A stretch of 64,000 bases of DNA from Pseudoalteromonas sp. XI10 (GCF_001469895.1 NZ_LOPY01000008.1:1-64000); one strand, 5' to 3'. Positions 37,301-46,855 are shown, numbered from the stretch's first letter. Program-made: numbers and translations. Notes: generated by a model from the letters alone, not told the origin.

Positions 37301-38517
37301 AGTGCATAAAATAGCGTTTTAATTGAGTCAAATGATACCGTTTCAACGAGTTCATTCGTTACAAGCTTTTGCTTAGGGTCAGCAAACGCTTCTAAATAAC
37401 CAATTCGTTTAGTTTGGCTTGCTCGTTTAGAGATTAACACCATCTCTAAACTGTAATGAGCTGGCAGTGCTATCAACACCCCCTCATCAATTTTCGTGGG
37501 GTTCATGGTCGGAATTAAATCAATTTTATTGGCTAAAAATAGTCGTTCCAACTCTTTCGAATTAGCCGCAGGTATATACTTAAACTGAAAGCCACTGCGC
37601 TGCGCTAAAAGCTCAAGAGTATCGTTTAAATAGCCGTCTGCTTCTCCTAAATTACTTGTCGCATGAATTGGATACAAACCATCGACAAAAGAAAATGTCA
37701 GTAAGTAATTGTTTTCTTCTTTTTTATCAATACGGTTAAAATCACGCTTAAATTGACTATACGCTTTAGCGGCTAAATATTCTTCACTAGCAGAACTTTC
37801 CCATAGTTGTTTCGTGGTTGGTGAAATAGAGGCTAATACCGAATTAACCTGATTGCGTAATGCTGTTTTGTTTTTATTAAACATTACATGCAAGGTTTCG
37901 CTCGATAACCAAACTGGGCTCACAACTTTTAGGTTTTCTTGAGAGCGATTTTTTAGTTGATGAGATAATACTGAGTAATCACCCATAAAGGCATCAAACG
38001 AGCCATCTGCTACTTTTTTAAAGGCGTCTTCGGGTTTTATAAAACGATTGATAAATAGCGCGCCATTTTCAACTAAATATTCACAATGTGAACTCCCCGT
38101 AATGCACACCCAACGCAAGCTCGCTAAGTTTTTCAAAGCATCATTTGCGATAGACTGATTTGCGACAATGCCTCTTGGCGCTTCCATGAAGGGTGTTGAA
38201 AATAAAAAATGCTTTTTGCGTTGTGCGGTTTTGTTTAGACCTACAGCAAAATCGATCTCACCAACTTTAAGCGCATCTAACAACTCATCTAAACTGTCGT
38301 AAACACGGTATTCAAGGTCGGCTTCAGCTAAGCGAGCGATTTCATTACTATAACCAACAATAACCCCCGAAAACTGCCCATCAGCATCACGGGTATGGTA
38401 AGGAAAAAAATTATAGTTAACGATACCCGCTTTGAGTTGTGTGGCTAAGACATCGAATGAAAGACACAGCGTCAAAAACAACACTATGATTTTATGGAAA
38501 TAACTCAACTGAAACAT
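34321..38517 (-). CDS. BvgS-like hybrid sensor histidine kinase with two periplasmic binding domains
   Basis: A 1,398-aa protein. After a signal-type N-terminus come two SBP_bac_3 (amino-acid-binding-like) domains (about 30-265 and 285-490), a transmembrane helix near 500-520, two PAS domains, HisKA with H813 (MSHELRTPM), an HATPase domain (NVLNNAVKF, DTGKGM, GGTGLGLSL), a degenerate receiver-like stretch (about 1040-1150) lacking an obvious phosphoacceptor, a full receiver with D1207 (LLTDCHMPD), and an HPt domain with H1346 (IHKLKGAIV). This is the BvgS/EvgS architecture; the two Venus flytrap domains presumably sense a small ligand in the periplasm. No response regulator gene adjoins it. 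Confidence 0.9.
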   Translation of the reverse strand: MFQLSYFHKIIVLFLTLCLSFDVLATQLKAGIVNYNFFPYHTRDADGQFSGVIVGYSNEIARLAEADLEYRVYDSLDELLDALKVGEIDFAVGLNKTAQRKKHFLFSTPFMEAPRGIVANQSIANDALKNLASLRWVCITGSSHCEYLVENGALFINRFIKPEDAFKKVADGSFDAFMGDYSVLSHQLKNRSQENLKVVSPVWLSSETLHVMFNKNKTALRNQVNSVLASISPTTKQLWESSASEEYLAAKAYSQFKRDFNRIDKKEENNYLLTFSFVDGLYPIHATSNLGEADGYLNDTLELLAQRSGFQFKYIPAANSKELERLFLANKIDLIPTMNPTKIDEGVLIALPAHYSLEMVLISKRASQTKRIGYLEAFADPKQKLVTNELVETVSFDSIKTLFYALRNDNIDAVILPQSIAAYQLNQFYIGEFYINPKYRYTQPIYFLVNKHFSEFATLLDSLFKTLTSNDFSHVVNRHGIFSIERGYDRKTVNTTAILILILIAVSVIYFISWRLTINREIAKRKEAEEVALIKLNFTQKLIDDLPTMVVIQDQHQKRVMWNRAYKENFAHLWDENNQYLRGDIKVVKKLISQNEQSLNSGKVINQHINYTNKAGKELELLYTKKPYLGLDGELAGIMTVLTDVTEHRHLQRENQSVQLLLQTITDTIPGGVFQYEYYDNGEGCYTYISKGAQSLLGVTSRMINQRGMTGCISPFIVDEDRVQIAKSFKAATKFNKLIDIEFRINNLGQQIWCRYIANAEINKRDDKQGVRWNGILLDISLLKRQQADLSKATQLAHQADLAKSRFIATMSHELRTPMSGVNGFIELLKSSPLDEEQHYLVDHIDSSVTKLRTLVDDILYFANTTTGNIEVELREVDLEAHLCRVLRAHEYLAKQKGLKFNVIWRTAAYTLASVDISHLMQVLSNVLNNAVKFTENGSISCDVLFEKQSLKIEISDTGKGMTAEQLANTFTPFEQADNSIQRRHGGTGLGLSLAKQLVEAMQGEISISSTFGKGTNVYIAVPLKSVSKQKLQAVSVNWAVCSQDHQLLNNLANMGVKHHQLSWPIDIEAFTQEDNILIDESYIKTLWGANWLQSISTATNNYILVASAKKEHRPANCSCHILPIEPLYPDTLRELLDNVHTSNDEGLAAQNAQLHGQILIAEDNKTNQLLLEKQCQKLGIKAVMVDDGIAALRALETGQFDLLLTDCHMPDLDGFKLTEQLRNQEKFKHLPIIGFTADDSKECFNKALKSGMNSVLFKPYKLNELYNRLAEFIDLSSNDLPNSSEGVDISLQGIKDKQHWLTVFGNESDAKMLADVFINSLQSDLNTLQEHLEAQNLEKVSAAIHKLKGAIVMLQYPPLSELIVTTENTFNQQQDTLIVEQLITELRDVIDKIKLWL

Positions 38518-38667
38518 CGCTTTTATTAAGGTTTTTTAAGTATAAGAGCATAAATTGATTTAAACAACTGCACATAAATCTGAGCAAGAGCTTAAGTAAA
38601 TAATTAAACCTTAAAAATAAATTATTTTATAACTGTAAAGCTTATAGTGAATCTGTTTATAAAAGAA

Positions 38668-38694
38668 AAAACCCTGCAAGTGCAGGGTTTTAAT
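38668..38694 (-). terminator. Rho-independent terminator of TonB-dependent receptor 1
   Basis: Stem AAAACCCTGCA / TGCAGGGTTTT with a 2-nt loop (loop larger if the end pairs open). On the minus strand a T run continues (TTTTTTCTTTT). It starts 24 nt past the receptor stop codon. Confidence 0.9.
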
Positions 38695-38717
38695 ATACAT
38701 GTACTTAAATCGTTCGT

Positions 38718-41384
38718 TTAGAACTTAAATTTGAAACCTGCATAGTACAGACGACCAACTTGGCTATAAAGAGTATCGTCGTAGTCTAATTCAGAGTTCA
38801 ATACTGGATCTTTATCAGCTAAGTTATTAACACCTAGTGTTAGATCAAGATTCCAAGGCGTTGCGTAAGTATAGTTAATATCGATAATGTTATACGAAGA
38901 TAACTCACCAACTGCTTTGAACTTAGTACCTTCATCATTTGCATCTTCAGTTTCTTCAGCTGTAGAAGCAATGTGGTTCCAATTTACGTTTAACATGTGA
39001 GCTTCGATATCCCATGTTAAGCCCCAGCTGATTCTTCTTTCTGGTAAACCAGCACGGCCAATTTTATCAACGTTAGGGTAACCGATGATATCTGGCTCTT
39101 CATAGCTAAGTACTTCTGACCAAGCAAACTTAGAGCGAAGTAAACCTGCGCCACCTAAGTCAAATACTGCGTTAAGTTTGAAATCTAAGCCATCTGTAGA
39201 GAAACCAGGGATGTTAGCCATTGGTGCAGTAACAAGTAACGAACGACCAGTTGGGTTACCACCACGGTCTACAGATACTTGGTCATAACCAGCAGCGTTA
39301 TCATTTGGATCTTCAGGGTCACCTAAAAGACCAGCTAACTCAAGGTCAAATACGTCTTGTGTAGATAACGAGCTAACTTGGTTAGTGATTTCGATATCAT
39401 AGTAATCAACTGACATATCAATATTATCAGTGATGTTATAAACCATACCGAAACTTACACTTTCTGATTCTTCAGGTTTTAATGAATCAGTACCGATGAA
39501 GTAAGTTGTATGTTGTTGAGTACGACAATCAGAACGTGATGTACCTGCTGATGTACATACCACAACATCTTTAGCTGATGAAGCTGACTCTTGTGGTGCT
39601 TTATACAGATCTTCCAGCGTTGGAGCACGGAAACCTTCACCCCAAGCAGCACGTAAAACTAACTCATCAAATGGCTGGTATTTAAGTGAAACTTTAGGAA
39701 CAAATGACGAACCTACATCGCTGTAATCATCATATCGAGCAGCTAAGTTTAACTCTAATGTGTCTACTACGGGGATTAACATTTCAGCAAATACAGCTGA
39801 TTCTGTACGGTCACCTGACGCTGAACCACCAGCAGTACCAATGATGTTTTTCGCTTCGTTTTGAGCTTCCGCTTGGTCAAAGTAATCAGTTTCACGGTAG
39901 CTTGCACCAACATATAGGCCTAGTTCACCTGCAGGTAAAGTAGCTAACTCATTGAAGCTTACGCCTGCAGTTACTTCACGTAATGTACTACCAGAACGAC
40001 GGTTACTATTTGCAGCAATATTTGCTAATTGAGTAGCATACGCAGATTGATCTGGGTCACGTGGATCCCAACCATCAATGATCGCATTTTCAACGCTTGG
40101 ACGATGAACATAGCCTTGACCCCACTCGTTCATTTCATAACGGTTATAGTGTGCATCTACATGCCAATCAAGCATATCACCCATACCATTTAAAGATGCA
40201 CTCCAATCAGCCATGTTGCTAACTTGCCAAGTATCACGTGAAGTACCTACGTTATTAAAGCGGTAATAACCACGGTCGCCTTCATTAACAGCCATTAAGC
40301 CTTTTTCTGTGTCTTCAGCAAGCGCAATAGGGAATGTAAACCAACCTGCTGCTGGTGCGAAACGACCAAAGCTTTCATTACGCGAATGTAATGAACGGAA
40401 GTTAAAGATTAAATCATCATTGATGTCATAATCAAAGTTAACAAATACTGAGTCACGCTTTGTTGAAGCAGCGTCAGCAGCAACAGCAGTATAATCATAG
40501 TGACAGCCGTCGTCAGCAGGGAAATCTGGTGCATCATTATGATAAGCAAATGAATCACCGTACTGCGAACAGTCTTGACCAGTGATCATTGGGTTAAACT
40601 CAAATGTTTGCATATCTAGAATGTTACGGCCATACCAGCTTTGACCTGTTGTACCAGCGAATGTACCTGAGCCATCGTCTGTTGCACGTGAGAACCAACG
40701 ATCACGAGCAAAAATAATATCACGCTCATCATGCTCATAGCTGAATACTAGATTAGAGTTTTCTGATTTAAGACCTGTGATAATTGAGAATGATGACTCA
40801 TCACCACCGCCATCACGGCTCGGAGTACCCATACGACCCTGAACTTGAACACCTTCAAAATCTTTTCTTAAAATAATGTTAACTACACCGGCGATCGCAT
40901 CAGAACCATATACCGCAGATGCGCCATCACCCATAACTTCAATGCGCTCTACAGCAGCAAAAGGAATGGTATTTAAGTCAGCTGCACCACCACCCATAAC
41001 AGGTGAACCTGGCATTTTCTTACCGTTAATTAAAACAAGTGTTCTTGAAGAACCTAAACCACGTAAGTTTACTGTTGCCTGACTTTGCGCAGTACTACCT
41101 GATGATGGTTGAATCGAACCAAATGAGTTAAATGTTGAACGGTTTAATACGTCTGCAACACTTAATTGACCTGAATTATCTAAAGATGCACGGTCGATTA
41201 CAACAACAGGGTTTGCACCCTCAATGTCAGTTCGTTTAATACGTGAACCTGTAACTTCGATTCGCTCAACTTTTTCTACACCTTCTTCTTCAGCAGCAAA
41301 AGACGAAGCTGAAAATGCAGCAGTTGACGCTGCACCAAAAGCAATCGCTAAGCGAACTGCTTTTGAAACTTGATTATTTAACAT
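38718..41384 (-). CDS. TonB-dependent outer-membrane receptor 1
   Basis: An 888-aa receptor from MLNNQVSKAVRLAIAFG; the ATG at 41384 follows GGGAG, and an ATG 8 codons upstream is open but does not fit the paralogs. The signal peptide ends SSFAAEE, and the TonB-box region is EKVERIEVTGSRIKR. The plug domain (about 55-190) contains TVNLRGLGSSRTLVLINGK and ERIEVMGDGASAVYGSDAI, followed by a 22-strand barrel ending FKFKF. It drives TonB/ExbBD-powered uptake of an unknown substrate. It is one of three paralogs here with almost identical leaders; its neighbours are an S9 peptidase and two more receptors, which hints at peptides. Confidence 0.92.
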   Translation of the reverse strand: MLNNQVSKAVRLAIAFGAASTAAFSASSFAAEEEGVEKVERIEVTGSRIKRTDIEGANPVVVIDRASLDNSGQLSVADVLNRSTFNSFGSIQPSSGSTAQSQATVNLRGLGSSRTLVLINGKKMPGSPVMGGGAADLNTIPFAAVERIEVMGDGASAVYGSDAIAGVVNIILRKDFEGVQVQGRMGTPSRDGGGDESSFSIITGLKSENSNLVFSYEHDERDIIFARDRWFSRATDDGSGTFAGTTGQSWYGRNILDMQTFEFNPMITGQDCSQYGDSFAYHNDAPDFPADDGCHYDYTAVAADAASTKRDSVFVNFDYDINDDLIFNFRSLHSRNESFGRFAPAAGWFTFPIALAEDTEKGLMAVNEGDRGYYRFNNVGTSRDTWQVSNMADWSASLNGMGDMLDWHVDAHYNRYEMNEWGQGYVHRPSVENAIIDGWDPRDPDQSAYATQLANIAANSNRRSGSTLREVTAGVSFNELATLPAGELGLYVGASYRETDYFDQAEAQNEAKNIIGTAGGSASGDRTESAVFAEMLIPVVDTLELNLAARYDDYSDVGSSFVPKVSLKYQPFDELVLRAAWGEGFRAPTLEDLYKAPQESASSAKDVVVCTSAGTSRSDCRTQQHTTYFIGTDSLKPEESESVSFGMVYNITDNIDMSVDYYDIEITNQVSSLSTQDVFDLELAGLLGDPEDPNDNAAGYDQVSVDRGGNPTGRSLLVTAPMANIPGFSTDGLDFKLNAVFDLGGAGLLRSKFAWSEVLSYEEPDIIGYPNVDKIGRAGLPERRISWGLTWDIEAHMLNVNWNHIASTAEETEDANDEGTKFKAVGELSSYNIIDINYTYATPWNLDLTLGVNNLADKDPVLNSELDYDDTLYSQVGRLYYAGFKFKF

Positions 41385-41397
41385 TTGATTCTCCCTG

Positions 41398-41416
41398 GTC
41401 ATATCCATGTTATGAC
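41398..41416 (-). promoter_or_regulatory. Hairpin next to the receptor 1 ribosome-binding site
   Basis: Stem GTCATA / TATGAC with a 7-nt loop, 13 nt upstream of the ATG on the minus strand. The other two receptors have hairpins at the matching position with different sequences. Confidence 0.55.
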
Positions 41417-41434
41417 TTTATTAATTTATTTTAC

Positions 41435-41465
41435 CCCTTAAAGAGGTACTAGTACCTCATAAGGG
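41435..41465 (-). promoter_or_regulatory. 31-nt dyad upstream of receptor 1
   Basis: Nested inverted repeat about 50 nt upstream of the ATG: CCCTTA-AA-GAGGTAC, TA, GTACCTC-A-TAAGGG. The inner 16 bp form a perfect palindrome at 41443-41458. It could be an operator or a 5'-UTR hairpin; no T run follows, so it is not a terminator. Confidence 0.6.
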
Positions 41466-41612
41466 AATTAAATACTAATATTAGGGACAACTTTTGGTCA
41501 ACAGTTTTTTAACCATTGTTTTTCAATGTAAATTTTAAGTTTCAGGTGTATATAAGATTAAAGAAAAATTTGATTACATATATTTCACATTAGTTTATAT
41601 ATTCGAAACAAT

Positions 41613-41656
41613 AAAAAACCCAGAATAAGGTTTGAGTCTTAATTTCTGGGTTTTTT
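41613..41656 (-). terminator. Rho-independent terminator of the S9 peptidase gene
   Basis: A 13-bp stem AAAAAACCCAGAA / TTCTGGGTTTTTT with a loop of 18 nt. On the minus strand the T-rich arm comes last. It starts 19 nt beyond the peptidase stop codon. Confidence 0.8.
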
Positions 41657-41675
41657 GTATTTTTTTGATAATTTA

Positions 41676-43616
41676 TTATTTCAAATATCTAGCCAAAAAC
41701 TTTTCCATTTTTGTGTAAAGCTCAACTTTATTTTCTTGCTTCTGAAAGCCATGACCTTCATTTTCTTTCATTATCCATTCATCATCTGACAAAATTACTC
41801 CTTTTTTTGCCAAAGCATCGCGTAAATCAGTTGCGTGTTGCTTAACTACACGCGGGTCTTTCGCACCTTGCACTATCATTAGTGGCGCTTTAATTTTATC
41901 AACATGTTGCAACGGTGACATTCGTTTCATTAGTGCTTCATCAGATGGATCACCAATCTGCATTTCAAGCACTTCACGTTGTGACTCCCAATGCTTTGGT
42001 AATGTATCAAATAATAAAGACACATCTGTTACGCCAACGTAATCTATTCCGCATTTATAAAGTTCAGGTGTAAACGCAAGGCCTGCTACTGTGGCATAGC
42101 CACCGTAACTCGCGCCATAAATACAGACCTTATTCGCATCTGCGATACCTTCTGAAACCAAATATTTAACGGTATCTGTAATATCATTTTGCATTTCAGC
42201 GCCCCATTTACCACCATAGCCCGCTTGCTGGAATTTGCGACCATAACCGCCAGACCCCCTAAAGTTAACTTGGACTGTGGCATAGCCTCTACTTGCAAAA
42301 AACTGCGCTTCAGGATTGAATCCCCAATAATCTCGAATTCCAAAGGGACCACCATGTGGATTTACGATAAGAGGTAGCTGTTTACCCGATGAGTTTTTAG
42401 GAATTGTGATATAACCATTTAATGTTAAACCATCTCTACTTTTGAATTCGATAGGCTGCATCGGCGACATCGCTTTAGGATCTATCCATGACATTGGGCT
42501 TAATAATGCTTTTAAGCTATTGTCATTTTTATTGAATAAATAATATTGGCCGGGATCAGTGTCACTCGCTGCATAGACAATATTGAGCACTTCATCATCA
42601 GAGCGACTGGTAATTGTCACAACTTTATCGGGAAATGCCTGCTTTAATGAGGTCATCATTTTTGCAGTCTGTTCATCGAAGTATACTTCCTCAGGGTATT
42701 TGTCATAAAAACTAATTGAAGTAAGCTTTTTACGCTTTCTCGAAAAGCTAAGCGATGTAACATCAACGTTATCATGGGCAAAAATTTGTTCGCCTAACTT
42801 ATTCGTTTCTGGATCGAAATAAAAAACAGCTTTGGTATCACGACCTAAATCAGAAGCGACGAACAACCTTTTATTATCGAAATCAAATGCCAATGGTTCA
42901 ATATTTGCTTCTTCGGCATTGTACTCTCGTAATACTCTGAATTTTTCTTCGCCTTTTCCTTTATATAGTAAAGTACCTTTTAAACCTTCAATCGTTAAAG
43001 CGCCACGTACCTCACCATCATGATCAAGCATCCACCCCTGAACGTTACCAGGGTTCTTTGCAAGTAAGTCCATCTTGTAATTACGTTCGTGTTTACGATC
43101 CCAACGGCTGTCGATTGGCAGTTTATATAAATCTGGAGCAACAATGTTTCGGCCGTTATATTGCACCAGAATATGCTTTGGATCATCTGGTAATAAATGC
43201 ACAACTGATGCAGAGCGGATACCTGATGCGCCAACTTTTGATCCGACTAACTGCACGACCTTCGCACGTTTCTTATGGGCATCAATTGTATAAATACTGA
43301 ATGCTTCATTACCATTACTGTCTAGTGTAAAAATAATGTCATCATTATTCGCCCAAGAGAAACTATTGATATCTTGCTCATCAAACTTTGTTATTGGCCT
43401 CGCATTTTTAAAGCCATCAACTTCCATTACAACAATATTTCTACGCTCGTTAATTGGCGATAAAACCGCAAGGTACTTACCATTTGGAGAAAGTTGCAAA
43501 TTAGAAAATTTAGGTGTTTTAAAGAAGTCCTCAATTGGGATGTCTTGCGTTTTGGAGCCGACACTCATAGATAAACTGAGCAAACTACTCAAAAGTAAAA
43601 ACCATATTATTTTCAT
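41676..43616 (-). CDS. Prolyl oligopeptidase family (S9) serine peptidase
   Basis: A 646-aa protein with a signal peptide (MKIIWFLLLSSLLSLSMSVG), so periplasmic or exported. The N-terminal beta-propeller (about 30-380) is followed by an alpha/beta-hydrolase domain with the nucleophile in GASYGGY (after NKVCIYG), an Asp in GAKDPRV and His in EGHGF. It resembles acylaminoacyl/dipeptidyl peptidases that act on short peptides. It sits between two receptor genes on the same strand, which suggests degradation of imported peptides; this is inference. The terminator just downstream indicates it is transcribed separately from receptor 1. Confidence 0.9.
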   Translation of the reverse strand: MKIIWFLLLSSLLSLSMSVGSKTQDIPIEDFFKTPKFSNLQLSPNGKYLAVLSPINERRNIVVMEVDGFKNARPITKFDEQDINSFSWANNDDIIFTLDSNGNEAFSIYTIDAHKKRAKVVQLVGSKVGASGIRSASVVHLLPDDPKHILVQYNGRNIVAPDLYKLPIDSRWDRKHERNYKMDLLAKNPGNVQGWMLDHDGEVRGALTIEGLKGTLLYKGKGEEKFRVLREYNAEEANIEPLAFDFDNKRLFVASDLGRDTKAVFYFDPETNKLGEQIFAHDNVDVTSLSFSRKRKKLTSISFYDKYPEEVYFDEQTAKMMTSLKQAFPDKVVTITSRSDDEVLNIVYAASDTDPGQYYLFNKNDNSLKALLSPMSWIDPKAMSPMQPIEFKSRDGLTLNGYITIPKNSSGKQLPLIVNPHGGPFGIRDYWGFNPEAQFFASRGYATVQVNFRGSGGYGRKFQQAGYGGKWGAEMQNDITDTVKYLVSEGIADANKVCIYGASYGGYATVAGLAFTPELYKCGIDYVGVTDVSLLFDTLPKHWESQREVLEMQIGDPSDEALMKRMSPLQHVDKIKAPLMIVQGAKDPRVVKQHATDLRDALAKKGVILSDDEWIMKENEGHGFQKQENKVELYTKMEKFLARYLK

Positions 43617-43680
43617 TTTAATATTCCCTTTAATTATGACGATAAATGTTTGGGTTATTTATAACTTAGTACTTTGCATA

Positions 43681-43706
43681 AAAAAACCCTGCTACAGCAG
43701 GGTTTT
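43681..43706 (-). terminator. Rho-independent terminator of receptor 2
   Basis: Stem AAAACCCTGC / GCAGGGTTTT with a TACA loop, 26 nt downstream of the receptor 2 stop codon. On the minus strand the run continues as TTTTTT. It closely resembles the terminator of receptor 1. Confidence 0.9.
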
Positions 43707-43731
43707 AAGAGCTTATACTAATTATTTTAGC

Positions 43732-46395
43732 TTAGAATTTTTGTTCTAAACGAAGGTACATTGAACGACCTGTTTGATCGTATAATGACCAGCTTGAATC
43801 ACGGTAATCACGGAAGCCGTCATACCAAGAAGGTGCTTTCTTATCAAATACGTTGTTAACACCTACAGAAATTTTAGTATTTGTTGGTGCAGTGTATGTG
43901 AACTGAGCATTATGCTTGAAGTATGAAGGAACGTCAGCAAGGTAATCAACACCCCACTCTTCGTTACCTGACTCTTGAGCGCCTACGTAGAACATAGTCC
44001 AAGAAGCACTGTAATCTTCATAAGAATAGCTAACACCTAAATCAGCTTTCCAATCTGGGTAGTCTTGAAGACCAGCATAATCAAACGGTTCTGCATCTTT
44101 ATCAGCTTTTTCTTCAAACTCCATAACTTTTGAAACGTTTAGCATTACGCCAAAGTCACCGAAGCTAGTTTCATGCTTATAGCGAGTTGAGAAATCGAAA
44201 CCAGACGTTTGTAGTGATGCTTTATTGATATAACCTGTGTAGATGTAATCAATTTGGCCAGTACCATTAGCACGGTCGATAGCATCTGGTGTAGAACCTA
44301 AACCACCTTCTTCTTGTTCAATACGTAGAAGTTCAGTTGTGCTTACGTCATCGATACGGTTTTCGTAGCTGATATCGTAGTAAGTTAATTCTACTGCTAA
44401 GCCATCAACGATATCCCATACGAAACCAAGCGTCGTAGAGTCACCCGTTTCTTCAGTAAGGTTTGCATTACCACCGAACCATGTCGCTACTTGCTCACCA
44501 GCGTCAGAACAATAACCTTCTAATGATTGACCAGGGTTAGCATCACACCATGCTGTATCACGAACAGTTGGGAAGCTTAATGCATAAGACTGGAACATTT
44601 CGCCCATGTTAGGAGCACGGAAAGACTCACCCCAAGAACCACGGATTAATAATGTGTCAGTTGGGCGCCAAGTAACACCTACTTTTGGAACAACCTTATC
44701 AAATGTAGTGCTCTTTTCACCAAGGTTAGTCATACCTGACTGTTCGTATTTCTCATAACGACCAGCAACAGTTACATCAATTTCGTAAGGTAAGCTTGCT
44801 TGAATTTCCATGTATGCAGCAGTACGGTCACGAGTTGCATATACGTCATCGCCGCCTGAACCGCCTGAGATGAAACCATTTGCAGACTCAGGGTCAGATA
44901 CTTGAGTGAAATCAATTTCTTCAAATTCTGCACCAACAACACCAGCAATAACGAAATCACCGTTATCAACGAATGTAGTAGACACTAAACCATCAATTTG
45001 TTGGCTTTCGTAACGACCTTCATAAGTACCTGTATGCGCTGCATATTGGTATAAGTCTGTAAGTTGAGTATTCCACTCTTCGTAGCTCATGCCAGTAGTG
45101 TTAAGAATATCATATTCACCAGAGTCAATTGCGCTTTGTAACATTACGTCATTAACTAGGTTGCTACCAAAAACATTTGTTTTAGAGATGCTGTTTTGAT
45201 AGTTGATTTCCCAATCAAAACCATTACCAATATCAGTGAAGCCTTCAAGACCTAATACGATGTCTGTAGTTACAACTTCTGTTTTTGTATCACGGTTACC
45301 AATTGGCACAGAACGCATGTAAAGACGGATATCTTCATCTTCTGGGTTATATTGGTTGTCAGCATCCATCCAAACTGCACCGGTAGATACTGGCGTACCT
45401 GCGTAACGAGAGTTTGTTTCGTTGAAACTTGCCATTGCACGACCAACAAAGCGAATGTTGTCAGTCAATTCATAGTTAAAGTTAGTTAAGAATGAGTTGT
45501 TTTCTACGTCTGGGTAGAACTTTGTAACGTTACCGTAGTTGTATAAACAACCACCAACGCCGTTCTCATCCATAGAATTTACGACGTCAGCTGTTTGGTC
45601 ACAAAGCTCAGGGTTAGAGATATAGCTACCCGCACCACCGATTCGGTAGTTTGGAACATGGCTATAACCGCTGTAAGCACCGTAAGTCGGATCGTCCATC
45701 GCCCAAATTTCTTTGTCGAAGATTGCATTGTCACGTGAGTTTTCATACGTGAAGATGATGTTACCTTTTTCAGATGTGTAACCTGAAGTAATTGAGAAAG
45801 TTTTGCTTTCGCCACCTTCAACTTTAGGTACTTCGTAATCGTATTTTACGCTAACACCATCAAAGTCTTTTTTAGTAATGATATTGATTACACCAGCAAC
45901 AGCAGATGAACCATAAACAGCTGATGCGCCATCGCGAAGGATTTCAACACGCTCAACAACTGCCATTGGAATGATTGATGTATCAGCCGATGAACCAGAA
46001 GATGAACTTGTACCAGGCATACGACGACCATCTAATAATACAAGTGTCGCGTCAGAACCAAGGCCACGTAAGTTAATGTTAGAAGAAGCTGCACCACCAG
46101 CACCGTAACCAGATACACCTTTCCAAGAACCGAAAGAGTTAGAAGCAAGGTTATTTAAAACGTCAGCAACTGTAGGCTCACCTGAAAGGCTGATTTCTGC
46201 CGCTGATAAAACGGTAACTGGAGAGCTGTTCTCAAGATCTACCTGCTTGATACGTGAACCAGTAACTTGGATACGCTCAACTTTTTCTGCGTTTTCTTCA
46301 TCTGCAGCAAATGTGCTTGCAGAAAATGCAGCTGTAGAAGCTGCGCCAAAAGCGACCGCTAAGCGAACAGCTTTTGAAACTTTATTATTTAACAT
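43732..46395 (-). CDS. TonB-dependent outer-membrane receptor 2
   Basis: An 887-aa receptor whose N-terminus MLNNKVSKAVRLAVAFGAAS matches receptors 1 and 3, followed by EKVERIQVTGSRIKQ. The plug (about 50-190) has NINLRGLGSDATLVLLDGR and ERVEILRDGASAVYGSSAV, then the barrel with an extended loop rich in Asp and Asn, and the terminal LRLEQKF. It shares the ribosome-binding site and leader with its paralogs. It lies upstream of the S9 peptidase gene on the same strand, with a terminator and 115 nt between. Substrate unknown. Confidence 0.92.
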   Translation of the reverse strand: MLNNKVSKAVRLAVAFGAASTAAFSASTFAADEENAEKVERIQVTGSRIKQVDLENSSPVTVLSAAEISLSGEPTVADVLNNLASNSFGSWKGVSGYGAGGAASSNINLRGLGSDATLVLLDGRRMPGTSSSSGSSADTSIIPMAVVERVEILRDGASAVYGSSAVAGVINIITKKDFDGVSVKYDYEVPKVEGGESKTFSITSGYTSEKGNIIFTYENSRDNAIFDKEIWAMDDPTYGAYSGYSHVPNYRIGGAGSYISNPELCDQTADVVNSMDENGVGGCLYNYGNVTKFYPDVENNSFLTNFNYELTDNIRFVGRAMASFNETNSRYAGTPVSTGAVWMDADNQYNPEDEDIRLYMRSVPIGNRDTKTEVVTTDIVLGLEGFTDIGNGFDWEINYQNSISKTNVFGSNLVNDVMLQSAIDSGEYDILNTTGMSYEEWNTQLTDLYQYAAHTGTYEGRYESQQIDGLVSTTFVDNGDFVIAGVVGAEFEEIDFTQVSDPESANGFISGGSGGDDVYATRDRTAAYMEIQASLPYEIDVTVAGRYEKYEQSGMTNLGEKSTTFDKVVPKVGVTWRPTDTLLIRGSWGESFRAPNMGEMFQSYALSFPTVRDTAWCDANPGQSLEGYCSDAGEQVATWFGGNANLTEETGDSTTLGFVWDIVDGLAVELTYYDISYENRIDDVSTTELLRIEQEEGGLGSTPDAIDRANGTGQIDYIYTGYINKASLQTSGFDFSTRYKHETSFGDFGVMLNVSKVMEFEEKADKDAEPFDYAGLQDYPDWKADLGVSYSYEDYSASWTMFYVGAQESGNEEWGVDYLADVPSYFKHNAQFTYTAPTNTKISVGVNNVFDKKAPSWYDGFRDYRDSSWSLYDQTGRSMYLRLEQKF

Positions 46396-46410
46396 TTGAT
46401 TCTCCCTGGA

Positions 46411-46425
46411 CCATGTTATTCATGG
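46411..46425 (-). promoter_or_regulatory. Hairpin next to the receptor 2 ribosome-binding site
   Basis: Stem CCATG / CATGG with a 5-nt loop, ending 15 nt before the ATG on the minus strand, at the matching place to the hairpins of receptors 1 and 3. Confidence 0.5.
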
Positions 46426-46855
46426 AATATTTATAGTTATTCAAAAAAAATGCATATTAGGCATTAATTTTGAGCTTTGATAATAATACTCGCCACTCTT
46501 AAAGGTCAACACTTCGCTAACTCAAAAGTTCAATTTTTAACAATAAATAAAACACTAACCAAAATAATAAAACATAATTAACACCTTCAAACCCCTTTAA
46601 ATACAATAGGCACAGCAACATTTACAACAAGTTACAAAGGTCAAAAAGAATTTAATTTTTTAGTATTAATATGGGTACTAAAGCAAAACCCACCATTAAT
46701 TGCAGTTTCCGCAACAAAACTTAACACCAATAAATGGCATTTTTTATCTTTAAAAATAAAAAAATAAAATTTTAAGACCTTACAATTAAGGTGAAACCAC
46801 AACAAACATGGTCAAAACGATTAATACATGTAGAAAAAGGACAAAATGATGCAAA

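Noticed and set aside
46449..46465. AATGC/GCATT stem followed by a T run upstream of receptor 2 as an attenuator
   Set aside because: A 5-bp stem is too weak for a terminator, and the region is generally AT-rich; kept only as part of the intergenic description.
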